This document shows positions 45,601 to 59,900 of a stretch of 64,000 nucleotides of DNA, one piece after another (the stretch's first letter is position 1; every line of letters begins with the position of its first letter). Where the stretch lies: NCBI GenBank assembly GCA_008638375.1, contig CM018032.1, positions 52,850,382 to 52,914,381 on the forward strand, given 5' to 3'. The translations under genes were made by a program, and so were the position numbers. The stretch is from Nyssa sinensis. Its lineage: Eukaryota; Streptophyta; Magnoliopsida; Cornales; Nyssaceae. Below the pieces are notes generated by a model that did not search any database, was not told where the DNA came from, and saw nothing but the letters and a program-made list of their open reading frames with translations.

Positions 45601-48600
45601 CTTGTGTGATGGCCCTCACTAGGTGAGGATTGCCCCAAGAGAAAGACTCTTAATGCCCTGACGTCTCAATATGAGGAGCAAGAATATGTTCACATGGGGT
45701 CCCTACAAATCTTAAATGCTACTAAGGCCAGGACGGTACCACCTAAGGGCCAAAACAAGGAACTCATGTTTGTGGAAGTTAAGATCAATGGGATACCTAC
45801 TCGTGCTTTGGATGGATACTGGAGCATCCCACAATTTTGTGTCCACAGAAGAAGCCAAGAGACTTGGTCTCAAGGCTAATAGAGAGGGTGGTTCTATCAA
45901 GGCAATTAACTCAGCAGTTAAACCTATCCATGGCATAGCCTGAGATGTACAGACCAACATTGGTGAGTGGGCTGCCTGGTTGACTTCTCAGTGATTCCTA
46001 TGGATGACTTCAAGGTCGTACTCAACATGGAGTTTCTCGACAAGGTCAAGGCCTTCCCACTCCCCTTTGCCAACACAATGTGTATCATGGAAGACGGGTC
46101 AGTATGCATGGTTCCTACAGAGCAGGTCGCCAACCTAGAAGCTAAGTCACTGTCTGCCATGCAATTCAAGAAGAGGTTCAAGAAAGGTAAGACGAACTAC
46201 CTAGCCACCCTACGATCTGATGATGATGAGCTAGCCCCCCTCAAACAAAAACTGCCTAAGGCCATTCAAAAAGTGTTTGGTGAGTACAAGGATGTCATGC
46301 CCAAAGAGCTGCCCAAGAAGCTACCACTTAGGAGGGAGGTGGATCATAAGATACAGCTAGAGCCAGGCTCTAAACCCCCAGCCATGGCGCCCAACCACAT
46401 GGCATCACCTGAATTGGAGGAGCAAAGGAGGCAACTCAAGAATTTGCTTGATGCAGTCTACATCCAACCTTCCAAGGCTCCCTATGGTGCACCAATACTC
46501 TTCCAAAAGGAGGAGGATGGGTCCCTACGTATGTGCATTGACTGCCGGACACTAAACAAGGTAACAATCAAGAACAAGAACCCCATACCATTGATAACCG
46601 ATCTCTTTGATCAACTTGGCAAGACACAATACTTCACCAAGTTAGACTTGCGCTCAGGGTACTATCAAGTAAGAATAGCGGAAGGAGATGAACCCAAAAC
46701 CACGTGTCACAAGGTATGGCTCCAACGAGTTTTTAGTCATGCCTTCCGGTCTCACCAATGTACCAGCCACATTTTGCACCCTCATGAATAAACTCTTCCA
46801 TCCCTACCTTGATCGGTTTGTGGTGGTCCACTTGGATGATATAGTTGGTGTATAGCACCACCTTGTAAGAACATGTGTAGCATTTAAAGAAGGTCTTCCA
46901 AGTGTTACGGGAGAACAAGCTTTATGTTAAGCTGAAGAAATGCTCATTTGCCCAAGAGAAGGTCTTGTTCCTAGGGCACAAGATCAAGGATAGGAAGCTT
47001 ATAATGGAAGAAGCAAAGGTGAAGGCCATACTAGATTGGGAGTCACCTATCAAAGTACCCGAGTTACAATCTTTCTTGGGCCTTGTCAACTATTACCATC
47101 GCTTTATCAAGGGTTACTCCGCACAAGCAGCCCCCTTGACGGATCTACTCAAAAAGAATCATGTGTGAACATGGTCGGACGCATGTCAAGAAGCCTTTGA
47201 AGATCTCAAATGGGCAGTCACTGAAGAGCTTGTTCTTAGCCTACCAGACCATTCCAAGCCTTATGAGGTCCACACGAATTCATCAGACTTTGTTATTAGG
47301 GGCGTTCTTATGCAAGAAGGACACCCCCTAGCCTATGAGAGCCGAAAGCTCAATTTTACACCGAGCGTCGCTACATTGTGCAAGAGAAAGAGATGACAGC
47401 AATTATACATTGCCTACGCAGATGGAGGCATTACTTGTTAGGCACTCAGTTTGTCATCTAGACTGACAATGTTGCCACGAGCTATTTTCAGACCCAAAAG
47501 AAGGTAAGTCCAAAGCAAGCTCGTTGGCAGAATTCGACTATCGATTTGAGTGTAAGCTAGGAAAAGGGACTGTGGTAGCTGACGCCCTAAGCCGCAAAGC
47601 CGAACTTGCTACAATTAGCAAGCTCCAAAGCTCCCTGATTGACCGCATAAAGGAAGGGTTGCAGCATGACGCCTTAGCCAAGGGCCTAATTGGGTTGGCC
47701 AACGATAGGAAGACACGACACTTTTGGCTTAAGGATGACTTACTCTTCACTAAAGGGGGCCGACTCCATGTGCCCAAGTGGGGGAGCCTATGAAGGGAGC
47801 TAACTAAGGAATGCCATGACTCTAAGTGGGCTAGCCACCCGAGCATGAAGCGCATTTCAACCTTGTTAGAGGACTTTTACTATTGGCCTCAAATGCGCGA
47901 TGATGTAGAGGTTTATGTGAAGACTTGTCTTGTGTGTCAACAAGACAAGGTGGAGCAACAACACCTCGCCGATCTACTTGAGCCACTACCTATCTCGGAG
48001 AGACCTTGGGAAAGTGTTTCCATGGATTTCATCACGACACTACCTAAGTCGGAAGGATGTGGGTGTATCATAGTCGTGGTTGATTGTTTCAATAAGTACA
48101 CCACCTTCATCCCCGCTATGGCCGATTGTACTGCCGAGGAGACGGCCAAGCTATTTCTAAGGCATATTGTGAAGCTTTGGGGAGTTCCATAGAACATTGT
48201 CAGCGATCGAGACCCTCGGTCTACAGGACGGTTTTGGACAGAACTCTTCAAACTCATGGGGTCAAATTTGAACTTTTCTACTAGCTTTCATCCCCGATCC
48301 AATGGCCAGACCGAGCGAATCAATGCATTATTAGAACTCTACTTACGACACTACGTTAGTACCAACCAACGAGATTGGGCCAAACTCCTTGATGTGGCAC
48401 AATTTTCTTATAATATACAATGGAGCAAGGCTACTAATCAAAGTCCATTTGAGGTTGTCACCAGATGACAAACCAATGACGCCTAATGCGATAGCATCTT
48501 CCGATGGTGGGAAAAGTCTGGCGGCCTACAAATTCGCTAGAACTTGGCAAGAGCAAGCCGACTTGGCACGAGCCTACCTTGACAAGGAGGCAAAGAAAAT

Positions 48601-51600
48601 GAAAAAGTGGGCAGACAAGAAGAGGAGACCAAGGGAGTACAATGTGGGAGACTTGGTCATCGTCAAGCTTCTACCTCAATAGTTCAAAGCACTAAGGAAA
48701 GTACACAAAAGGTTAGTAAGGCACTACGAGGGACCGTTTCCTATCCTACAATGCGTGGGTAAAGTCTCCTATAAAGTTCAACTTCCGCCTAAACTAAAGA
48801 TCCACTTAGTCTTCCATGTTAGTTTACTAAAACCATATCATCAAGACATGGAAGACCCAAGTCGCGGAGAATTGAAACGAGCACCAACTACCGTGGTAAC
48901 TTCTTTCAACAAGGAAGTTGATAGCATCCTTGCCGATCGAGTAATACGAAGGAGGGGTGTCCCAAACTACATAGAGTACTTGTAAAGTGGAAGGACTTGC
49001 TAGATAGCGAAGCAAGCTGGGAACACGAAAACTCATTATGGCAATTTGCGGAGCATATCCAGCGGTTCAAGGAAGGCACGACGGGGGCGTGTGAACTTAG
49101 GTGAGGGAGGATGTCACGATCCGCTTATCCGTTGGAAGGTTATGCCACACAGACGCTACATGAGCGCTTACTGAATGATCCCTTTTGTCTGCATAGCAGG
49201 CCTGTATAGATTCTCTAGAACATTCTTGAAGTGTATAGAGAGTCCTAGACTTGTGTAGAACTTTGCACATACTTCTAGACTTGTATAGAATATTCTAGAA
49301 TGTTGTAGATACTTGATACTTTTGTAAGGATTCTAGAATTATCCCTTAAGGAGGTGGGAACATTCTAGACATACCCTTATAGCTCTTAGATCAAAACGAT
49401 CCTAACCGTCCATTGTAAGGCCAAGAGCCTATAAAAGGGGGTGAGGTCTCATTTGCTACCCAACCAACCAAGTATAAGCAATCTTCTCTTGAGCAATACA
49501 AGTTCATTTCACTCTAGCTCTCTCGTTCCCTAACCATCATCTTCTCTAGCCACAAAGACTAAGTGTGCTAGCTAGGTAGGCTGACTTAGCATTACAAGCT
49601 CAGTTGTGAGTTGCTAAGTGCCGCACGGGTGCTTAGAATATTAAGCCCGTGACATTGAGGAAACTTAAATAATGCTACCTGCAATTGATTCAATGGAGGA
49701 CTTGGGTTATGGAAAGCTTGTAAGCTAGGTTTGCATTTGTAATAAAGGGAAAGACTAAAATTAACAGACGTTGAGATAGTAAGAAAATATATGATAGTAT
49801 ATACCAATCAGAAAAAGAAAAGATAAGATATTATGTAGTTCCACCAAAGTCACTACTATCCTAATAGAATAGAATGATGAAATAGGATATATGTAGCCAA
49901 CTTCAAATAGTTGAAAAAGACTTTGTTAAGTTAAGTTGAGTTGAGTTGAGTTAAGTTGGGTCAAGGAATTAGCTCATTTTGACAGGCGATAGATTGCTAG
50001 AATTGCATCAAAATGGTTGCTAAAACTTGTGGATGGCAATTACTAGGGTTTTGATTGTGAAGTGAAGACAAGAAGGCCAAGGAAAGGGCAGGACCATAGA
50101 TACCAAAAAATCACCCTAGCGATCCTCGTTTTGGTACGAGCAATCCAAAACAAGGAACACTAATGTTCTAGAACACTAAATTTAATGATATGATTTCATT
50201 TCTTCTTTAATTTTTCTTTCAAGAGAAAATAATAGAAAAGGATCAACACAAATCAAGAAGATTAACATAAATAGGTTAGCCCTAGCTCAATTCTTTTACC
50301 TGCTTCATTCCAATATAATAAATTTCTAGAATTATACAGACAACTTTTACACCTCAATATATTAATTCTCATTACTCATCTCCAGGTGAAAATAAGAAAA
50401 CACATTTTTTTCCAATTAAACCTACCCCATCGTATTACACCTATGTCATCTACATAAATTTACCCCCTATAGTACCATATTTAGAGTATATTACATATTA
50501 CATTCCCGTTCCGCATACCATAATGATCCATGTTCAAGGTAACATTGGGTTGAATTGACTTGGGGCTTAATATGATAAGAGTTAGAAAAATAGGCTTTCT
50601 TGTGGGACTGTGGATAACCTACAAAAAGTTTTTTTTTCTGATAACTAACCCACAAACAGTAATTAAAGAGAAGAACAAAGAATCAACCCCTAAGGTAAGT
50701 TTGCATAGTGAATCACAAACTTTAGAAGCTTCCCTTTAATCCTCAGGATTCAATCTTTATTGAAAGCATAGATATTTATATAGTGTAGGACTTCTCTTAC
50801 TACTGCTATTAGGATTAGGACTCTAAAATAGAAAATTTTGACAGTTATACTACTAAGAACATTGTGACTCAATACCAAACTTGACTCAAAGTACATATGG
50901 GCTACTATTAAAACCTTCGTCCAGCAGAATGTAGAAATTACCAAAATACTATTAATAACTAAACCCTTAAAAAATAATAAAACAATTTTATCAGCATACT
51001 TATTTGAAATTAACATAAATAAAGACTTGAATTCAACCTAAAACTCAATTGCACAAAGTCCAAAGCATACTCACAAAAATTCAAATTTGCCCCACTTTTG
51101 TCATCATTAGCTATTTAAAATAAATTAGATTATGTTGCATATATCTGCAATATAATTAATGCCTAATTATTGGGATGAATAGATTTCTATAATACTAATT
51201 AAAGAAAATCCCATCATTTGGGTGCATAGCCCACCAACATATTTATAGATGTTATTAGATTAGGAATGCCTCCATACATACATACAAACACAAACATATA
51301 TGTATGTGAATTAGTTCATATCATGTGCACAACCTATTATTTAGTATGAAAACAATAAAATGACTATAAATTATATATGTGTTATACTAACATATGCACA
51401 CATGAGAGATTTAGAGCAAAAGGAAATTAAGTTAAGTAAGAAAGATGTACAATTCGGAAATGAGAAGTCAAAAAATTGACACAAATCACATGAGACCTTA
51501 AGTGTGATGTATCAAAAGTTCTTGTTGTTTAATTTACTTCTTTCCCTATATATAAGTAAGAACTTAGGTAGCATCGGTTATAATGGAAGTCATTCCTGAT

Positions 51601-53901
51601 TTAAATATATATATATATATATGCTCTACCAAACAAGCTGACTTTTGGTATACATGATAGCAACAAAAAAGAGTACTATCGTTTTTTTTTTCTAAATCCT
51701 GGCATGCCCTATGTTTATCTATAATATTTCTAGTCTTAAAAAATAAAAATAAAAAATAGACGTTTCAACCAGTTTTCTCCATAGGGGAACTGCAAATTAA
51801 AATTTGCTCTTTTAGAAGTCACTTTTGCATTACATTTTATTCAAAGAACTGGTTTATATTTCTTTATATTAAACATTAAAATTCCATACAAACAAAAGTC
51901 ACAAGTGTCACACACCTGAACTTGACTGATACCTGTGGCTCATGGGTGGTTGCAGGTATTCAATGTTTACCCAATCATTCAAAGTATGGCTGGGATTCCT
52001 CATCACCCAAAAAAAAACTACCACTCTTTATTCCTTAAAGATTATTACTTTTAAAATTCTTTTCTTTTCAGACCATTCTATAAGGTACAATCTTTGTAAA
52101 TGGTAAGACTTCTTTAAAAACCTCCCTAAAAGACTCCTAACAGGTTGCCACAAGGTATTTCTAGTTCAACCATCAATCAATCTTTTGCAATATTTACTTA
52201 CATCAACTCGAAGTGAAAATACTAAACCAAAATGCTAAGAAAAACTAAAAGCCCTTTTATTCTTTATGCATTCTGCAACTTCTTCCCTTACCATTTCACT
52301 TCCTTCAACTATCATCACATATCAGTTAGCATTGATAAATCCTAAGATTTACAAGATAAATAATCTAAGCTCGCGACACAGAGCAACAGAAAGTTGCCAA
52401 ATCAAAATCAAGAATTCAAACACCTCTCAGTTACAATATATTTTCACATCTAAGCTCACCAAGCTAAGCAACAGAATAACCAAATCCAAAGCAAGGATTG
52501 CAACACTATGCTCATAAGGAATAAACATTTAATAAGGCCACAACTTGCAAGTTTCTGGTATCATAAAGGATCTAAGTTCATTTATGTAGTAGAACTTCAT
52601 ATCAAATCCTATTTGTAGTTGTAGTTATCAGAGTGGCACTGTACAGATGCAGCTTAGGCTTTCCTATCAGATCAAGTTAGCCCATTTCAATACAAATTTA
52701 ATATTAACCTCAAGAAGTTCTCGAAAAAAAAATAAAAATAAAAAAAAAGGAGGAGAAGAAGAAAGAGGGCGGGAAATTAGGTGCACCAGACATCCTATAT
52801 CTACCAAGCAAGAAGGAATGATGAATGTATAAAGCAATGGTCCACCGACTCCAACAGTGCCTAATAAAGTATACAGAGATTGCAAAGAGTCAAATTTCTA
52901 GCAATAAAATTGTCCAATACCGACACCCACCCAACATTGTAGACCAAGTGACAAACACAACATCAAGGGCCTCCAATATAAGCTTTCCTGAAAAAGAATC
53001 ACCACCATGATCCACTGACTGCAAATATTTGTAAGTTTCAATATTAAGAAGAGAACATCTTACCTTTCAATATCCCATCTTCTGTGGTTCAGTACCAATT
53101 GAACCAATCTAACACTTCATACAGTATCCAAATTGCAAGCTTTCAAATATTCCAATTCTCAATCCAGTCTTTTTAAATAAAAAAATTCTACACAAGATGT
53201 AGACCAGACAATCTCACCCAATACTTTACACAAACATTCTTAAGTGAGGCAATGCCAAGATTTCAACATCCAAACCGGAAAGGAGGGTACACCCTAGTTT
53301 CTACAACTTCTCCATAGACCCATATGACACCACTGTTGAGGATTCATTTCTTTCAAAAAAAAAAAAGGGCTAGGATTTTAATAATAGATTCCAATGCATG
53401 CAACCATAAGAAGTGACTACCTCTTGTGAATCCCAATCAATTAATATTGTTTGTACCATTTTTATCTTTGTCCACTTTCCTCATTAAACTACCAACGCAT
53501 TTCCGGAATCCTCCTAAATGTTTACAGAGCAATATAACTTGCATACTGTTTAAAAAAACTGAAAATTAAAGTACTAAAAAACTTTAGTACTAAATTAGTT
53601 TTTGGTATTGATTTGTTGAATAAAAATTTAAGGTTAAAATTTGTAAAATTTAACTTAACACATTTAGTATTCAGTGAGAAGTCAAGTCTCCCTTGAAATT
53701 CAGGTCCCTTTTTAAGTGAAATGTTGCCAAGTGATAAATGATATTGTAGTATCAATTATCAAACACACTTCCTAGAAAAAACATTGAAAATTTCAAGTCT
53801 TAATTACTCAGTTGGATATTAAACAATGCCTTATAATCTAATAATCTGAATTTCTAGTTCACCACCCAATTTAATATCAGGTAATTTGAACCCATAATCC
53901 C

Positions 53902-53932
<31 letters not shown>

Positions 53933-56900
53933 AAAAGAAAACAAAATTCCTTCTAGTGCTTTTGGAACTAAGGGGCAAAATCTAAGTTACCAGAGAGTAG
54001 ATTGAAAGTGAAAACCAGAGCCCAAGAGCATCAATGCTAAAAAATTCTTAGCCTCGAAAGCATACAAAAAAAATGTTTATTTATTATGCATATTAAATTG
54101 CAATCAACACATTTTTCGAGTATGTTTAAATAAATTATCATTCCATGGTGTTGTGCCAAGCTCCAACAAGATTCAAGCCTCAAGGACTGGCCTTTGAGTA
54201 AAGGGCATTTTCAGTAGCCAATTGTTCCAGACTGCATGGCAACCAACTAATTTAAAAATCCACTCTAAACACAATAGATTCATGGACTGGAATTTGCACA
54301 AATTAGGCATCCTAGAGCAAAATACTTTAGTAAGATGACCAACAAGTTTCTTCCGAGTGTCGATCTCCCTCATCTTTGCTGAGAACTTGGTTTCAACATG
54401 GAAAAATTCCACTGACATCTCTAACATAGTGGTTTTAAATACCTTTAAATGAAGACTAATATGAATTTGTAAGAAGAAGACCGCTCAGAAACGAATTCCC
54501 CCTTCAAGAAACTCAAGAATTAAGATATTGTTGTTTGGAAGTACTTGGAAACGAGAGGGAAAAAATACCATTGGCTTTTGATCGGCTCTTTTCATTTTTA
54601 AATCAAACTTAACCTCATTTTATAAAATAATTCAACTTTAGTTCTTGTGCACCTTTATAAGCCAAAAAGTTCAAGTTTTGCATCACAACTTGATTCCTAA
54701 AATGACCCAAGTGCCCCTAAATTTTAATAAAAAAATTCCTCGGTCCTAATAATCTTTCCAAAGATTATCCCCAAAATTTTAATTTTTGAGTATAAGTAAA
54801 GAATATAACTTTGATATAACCTAACCAAGTCTTGTCCCAACTACTTAGGGTTGACAACATAAATTATGTTTCACCATTCTTCTCTAGCTCCTCTGACTAC
54901 ATAAATTATGTTTCACCATTCTTCTTTGTCTCCTCTCAATTAAACCACACACTCATATCTTTTCTTTTCCCGTTCAGCAACCAATTCTCCCTCCAACTAT
55001 GATAAGTTTGAAACATCTATTATATGCCCAGTCAACTACATCATTACTTTTGTTAAGAATTTTAATTCTCTAGAGTTGTGACGTCTTTAGAATTCCAAGC
55101 CTTGAGCATCAAGAAACTCAAGAATTAAGATATTGTCGTTTGGAAGTACTTAGAAATGAGAGGAGGAAAATAACCTTGGCTTTTGACTGGCTCTTTTCAT
55201 TTTTTAATCAAACTTAATCTCATTTTATAAAATAATTTACTTTAGTTCTTGTACACCTTTATAAGCCAAAAAGTTCAAGTTTTGATCACAAGACTTAATT
55301 TCTAAAATGACCTAAGTGCCCATAAATTTTAATTAAAAAAAATGTGGTCCTAATACACTTTCCAAAGATTATCTCCAAAATTTTAATTTTTGGGTAAAGA
55401 ATATAACTTGGATATAACCCAACCAAGTATTGTCCCAACTAGTTAGGGTTGACTACATAAATTATGTTTCACCATTCTGTTTTGCCTCCTCTCAATTAAA
55501 CCACACGCAATCATATCTTTCCTTAGTATCTCAACCAAGTTAATTCAATCATGCCCCTTCCTCTACTTTTACCACCCTTAATGTGAATCAAATCACCTTT
55601 CTTTATTGGTGCAGTTATACGTTTTTGTTATACATGTCCTATTATCTTAATCAATTTTCTCTTATTTTATCTCCTTTAGGTTTTAACCAACACCATCTCA
55701 TAAATATAACCATTTCTAGTTTTATTTCTTCGTGCTTTATTTATCAAAATAATTTTTTTTTAACTGCACATCCATCTCAACATCCTCATTTTGCTCACAC
55801 TCATTTAATGAAACATATTATTTTTTAATTGCCTAACATTCAGTCCTATAAAGTAAGACTTGTTTAATAGTTGTTTTGTAAAATTTGCCCTTCTAGTTTT
55901 AGCAACACATCCGTCACATAATATACTTAGAAGCACTTTTCCACTCAACTTATCTTGCCTAAATTATATGAGCAACATCATTAGAAATCAATCTCTTTAT
56001 GGATAAGCAAACCAAAATAGCGAAACTACTCACTGTTTTTATAATTATTGATCCTCAGTCTTTATCACATCCATCCTTACTTTGCTAAAGGTACATTATA
56101 TACACACAGGTTAAGTCCCACTTATCTTATAATTCTCTTGATTCTAACGGTTTTCTTCAAACCTCTAATTTAAAATTCATCCCCCACTTTAGTTTCATCA
56201 ATTAAAATAATATCAATCAGTAAATAACATGCACAATAGTACCTCATCCTACAGATCCAAAAAAAAAAAACAACAGTCCCTCATCCTGATTGTATCTAGT
56301 TAATTCATCCGTCAGTAATATAAAAATATAGGGACCTAATGTTGATCCCTCAGTTTTGGCCTTATTTTATTCTGAACACATAGTCCAGCACCATCATATA
56401 TGCATATCAATATTGTGACATCTTTCTTTAATAAAACCCATCATATTTTATCTTTAAACTTTATCATAGATTTTCTCAAAAAACTATAAAATCCATATGA
56501 AGATATTTCTTTTCCCTCTACACCTTTCCATTAGTATTCTCAATAAACAAAAGACTTTTTATCTATGCTCAATCACTCTCTCCCAAAGGTTCATAATACA
56601 ACTCATAAATTTAATCCCATGATAGTTTGTAAACCTTTAGATTTCATCCTTCATTTAAAACATAGGTAGTAAGATGTCCCCCCCCCCCCCCCCATATATC
56701 TTCTTAGTTGTTATAATCTTATTAAACAATTTTGTTAATCAAGACGCACCATTATCCCCTAGACACTTACAAGTTCCAGTAGGAATACCACCTGGTCCTA
56801 AACCCTACTTGTTTTCATTTTTCTTAATGCAATTTTTTTTGTAGGATTGAAGGATAGGACTTGGATATGTGGCTCACAAATCTTGCATTATGTGATACGA

Positions 56901-59900
56901 GGAACTTGGCTATTCCTACCTAAAAAGGTGGGAGCCAAACACTTGATTTTGGTAAGAATAGGGTTTTGCGGGAACTTTGATTTTTTGAGAACGCTATCAA
57001 ATGAAGAACCCAACTTTTTTGCTATTCTTGAACTTTGAAGTCCCAAAATGAGTAATGTCGACAAACAAGCCATAGATGAATATCAATTAGAATCTCATGA
57101 CAAAACATTTAAGAGTACATTGACTAATTCTTTACAGAGAATGAATGGCATCACACAAAACTATAAAAGGAAAGTCACCATCAATAGAAAGGTGTAAAAA
57201 TTCAGGAACACCCAACCTTGCAATGAACTGCTGTGTTAGGCCACCTCCATAATTCCCCACGAAAGGCATATTAAATGCTTCTACTACTATGCATATTATT
57301 AGTAGTTCTAGGAGGACAATAAATGCTCCTGGCTAATTCCTCTTGAACTAGTAAAAGATACCCCAACTGAAACACATTCAATTTTATTTTTTTTAAGTAC
57401 CGACTTTAGGTATTAGGGTGAGACAATATAAGGACCACCTCTTCTATTTTCTCCATACCTTGTGTGCCCTCGAAAAGTATAATTGAAAACTTTAATCAAC
57501 AAGAACATAAGATTTTCCAAATCCACTTTGCCCAACATCTATTAAGCTTCCTTCTTAAATTTCTCATCAAGCTTATTGGGGAAATCAAAATATAATGCTA
57601 CAGACTTTTTGGCAAGAAAGTTGAAGGCAAACATCTCTTCCATGAACCCCCATACCATAGTAAATTATTAACCCGTGGTTTTCAACAAAAAGCCAGTGTA
57701 GAACCATCTAAGACTCAAGCTTTGTCACACTCCAACTCCATTATGGCCCCCAACTCCTTCCCTTCCACTGAAAGGCCTCCCCACGCCTCCTCAATTGAGA
57801 TTCTATAAGATTGGAGCACTGAGCACATTCAATCCCACTTTGAAATCCCCCCGTTTCACCAAGTGTAGAGGCCCTAGAGGGTAAAGGTCACTATTGCCAC
57901 TCCCCTTGTCTTGCCTATGATACAACACCATCACCTTCATAAGCATTGATGATAAATTTTCACATTCATGAAAAATAAAAAGAACGAGGGAAAAAATAAG
58001 TATAAATTGATTAAAATGTTCTGGCAAAGTGCAACGCATACTAATGAGTAATGTTTGCGCTAGTAAGAATTATCCTGCTTCAGGTTGAAAACCATCAAGA
58101 TAGTACATAGAAAAAGAGAAGGTAACAAAGAACATGTGTTGGAGGCAGCCCATGATTTTAAGAAGTCAGATGATAAAACTCCAAACATTGTTGAACAGTG
58201 ACAAAGAATTCATAAACAAAGTAAGTTCCAAATATCAGTAAAATATTCTAGCTTGATCCATTCCTTACATTGTTTATTAGTAAAATGGCATAAACAATAC
58301 CAACATGCATACAGAGATTAGCATCCAAATTCTTGCATCTTAAAATATCCATATACAGCTTATATTTTATACTGTTTTAAAACAAGTATAAGAAGCCCTT
58401 GTAGATTTAAAGATTGTCTTTTGAAAATATTATACTTTTGGGTTCGTGAAGTCCTTTTCTTTGTGTGCAAATTCTTTTATAAAGTTTTTGAGAAGTTTTA
58501 GGCTTTAATTTATGCCGCCTCCTTTTTGTAAATGGGTTCACCTCCCTAGGCACCTTTTAATGATATACCTTATCAAAAAAAAAAAAAAGTATAAGAAGTT
58601 AAACAATAAGGTAATATCATGACATTTCATTATATATAATATACTAACCGAGTACGAATGACGGACACCTCTGACACAACACATCATACACATGTCCAAC
58701 AAATTAAAATGAGTTTCTAATTTTTTTTATTTCTTTAAAATTTTAGACATGTGGGGACACGCTAGGACACATTACCCAACACATTGGGACATGCTACAGA
58801 TTTTTTCTTTATTTTTTAGAGAGGGTTGGCAGGGAAGGGGTAATCTCTTTTCTTTTTTTGGGGGGGTAAATTACAATGACCTCCCCTGATGTTTCTGATA
58901 ACTACACTGATCTCCTTAAGTTTCAAAAATTATATTGACCGCCCCGACTTACCTGACAAACTACAAATACCCCCACCAGCCAAATTTTTTTTTCAAAATG
59001 ATAGAACTACCATTTTCATGTTTTTTTTTTCAATTTTAACTTATTTTTTTCAATTTCAAATAAATATTAATTAAAACCTTAAATATAATTTTATATAAAA
59101 TGAAAATAAATTATTTACCTTAAATTTAAAAAAATTAAAAAAAAAATAAGTAAAAAATTAGTCAAAATTGAAAAATGCAACCAACAAAAAAAACATGAAA
59201 GGTATAGTTTTGTTATTTTGGAAAGAAAATTTGACTGGAGGGAGTTATTTGTAGTTTGTCAAGTAGGAAAGGTCAATGTAATTGTCAGAAACTTCATAGG
59301 AGGTCAGTGTAATTTACCCTCCTTTTTTTCAACATTGGGGTGTTTGAGGTTGTAAATCTCTCACTTCTTGATTTGTGAATTTTTTTACTCCTAATTTGAT
59401 TTTGGATTATATGATCATGATATTAGGAGGAACCTTTTTTTTACTGGGAAATTGGGGAGGTTGGAGAGTTAATGTCCACATTGAGCAAGGTGAAGTTGGT
59501 AGATGGTCGGATGGATGAGATCTCCTAGAAGGGTTGCAGTGATGGAAACTTCATGGTTCATTCTTATTATAGAAAGTTGGTGAATGGGAGATCCACTTTA
59601 TTCCTTGGAAGATGATTTGGAAATCTAGAGTGCCCACAAAAGCTGTGTGTTTTTTGCTTGGGAGGCAGCTTGAGGGGCTATTTTGACCATTGATAATCTA
59701 AAGAAAAGAGGTTTTCAAATCCTGAATCGATGTGCGCTTCCTCTTTTCAAATCCCGAATAGATGTGCGCTTTGCAAGAAAGAAGAAGAAACAGTAGATCA
59801 TTTTCTCCTACATTGTACTTATGCAAGGGATGCTTGGAACCTACCTTTGAGTATTTTCGGGTTCTCTTGGGTGATGCCGACAGGAGTCAAAGATCTCTTT

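Larger units (their letters stand above)
43881..49654 (+). mobile_element. Chromovirus (Ty3/gypsy) within LARP1-like intron 4, antisense to the gene
   Basis: 5774 bases with two LTRs of 543 bases each. The primer site TTGGTATTAGAGCC lies next to the left LTR and the polypurine tract GGTGAGGGAGGA directly before the right LTR. The order Gag, protease, RT, RNase H, integrase, chromodomain is that of chromoviruses. Several stops and frameshifts interrupt it, so this copy is inactive. No perfect target duplication is seen (CTTAA on the left, TTGAG on the right). It is read left to right, opposite to the LARP1-like gene. Confidence 0.92.
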
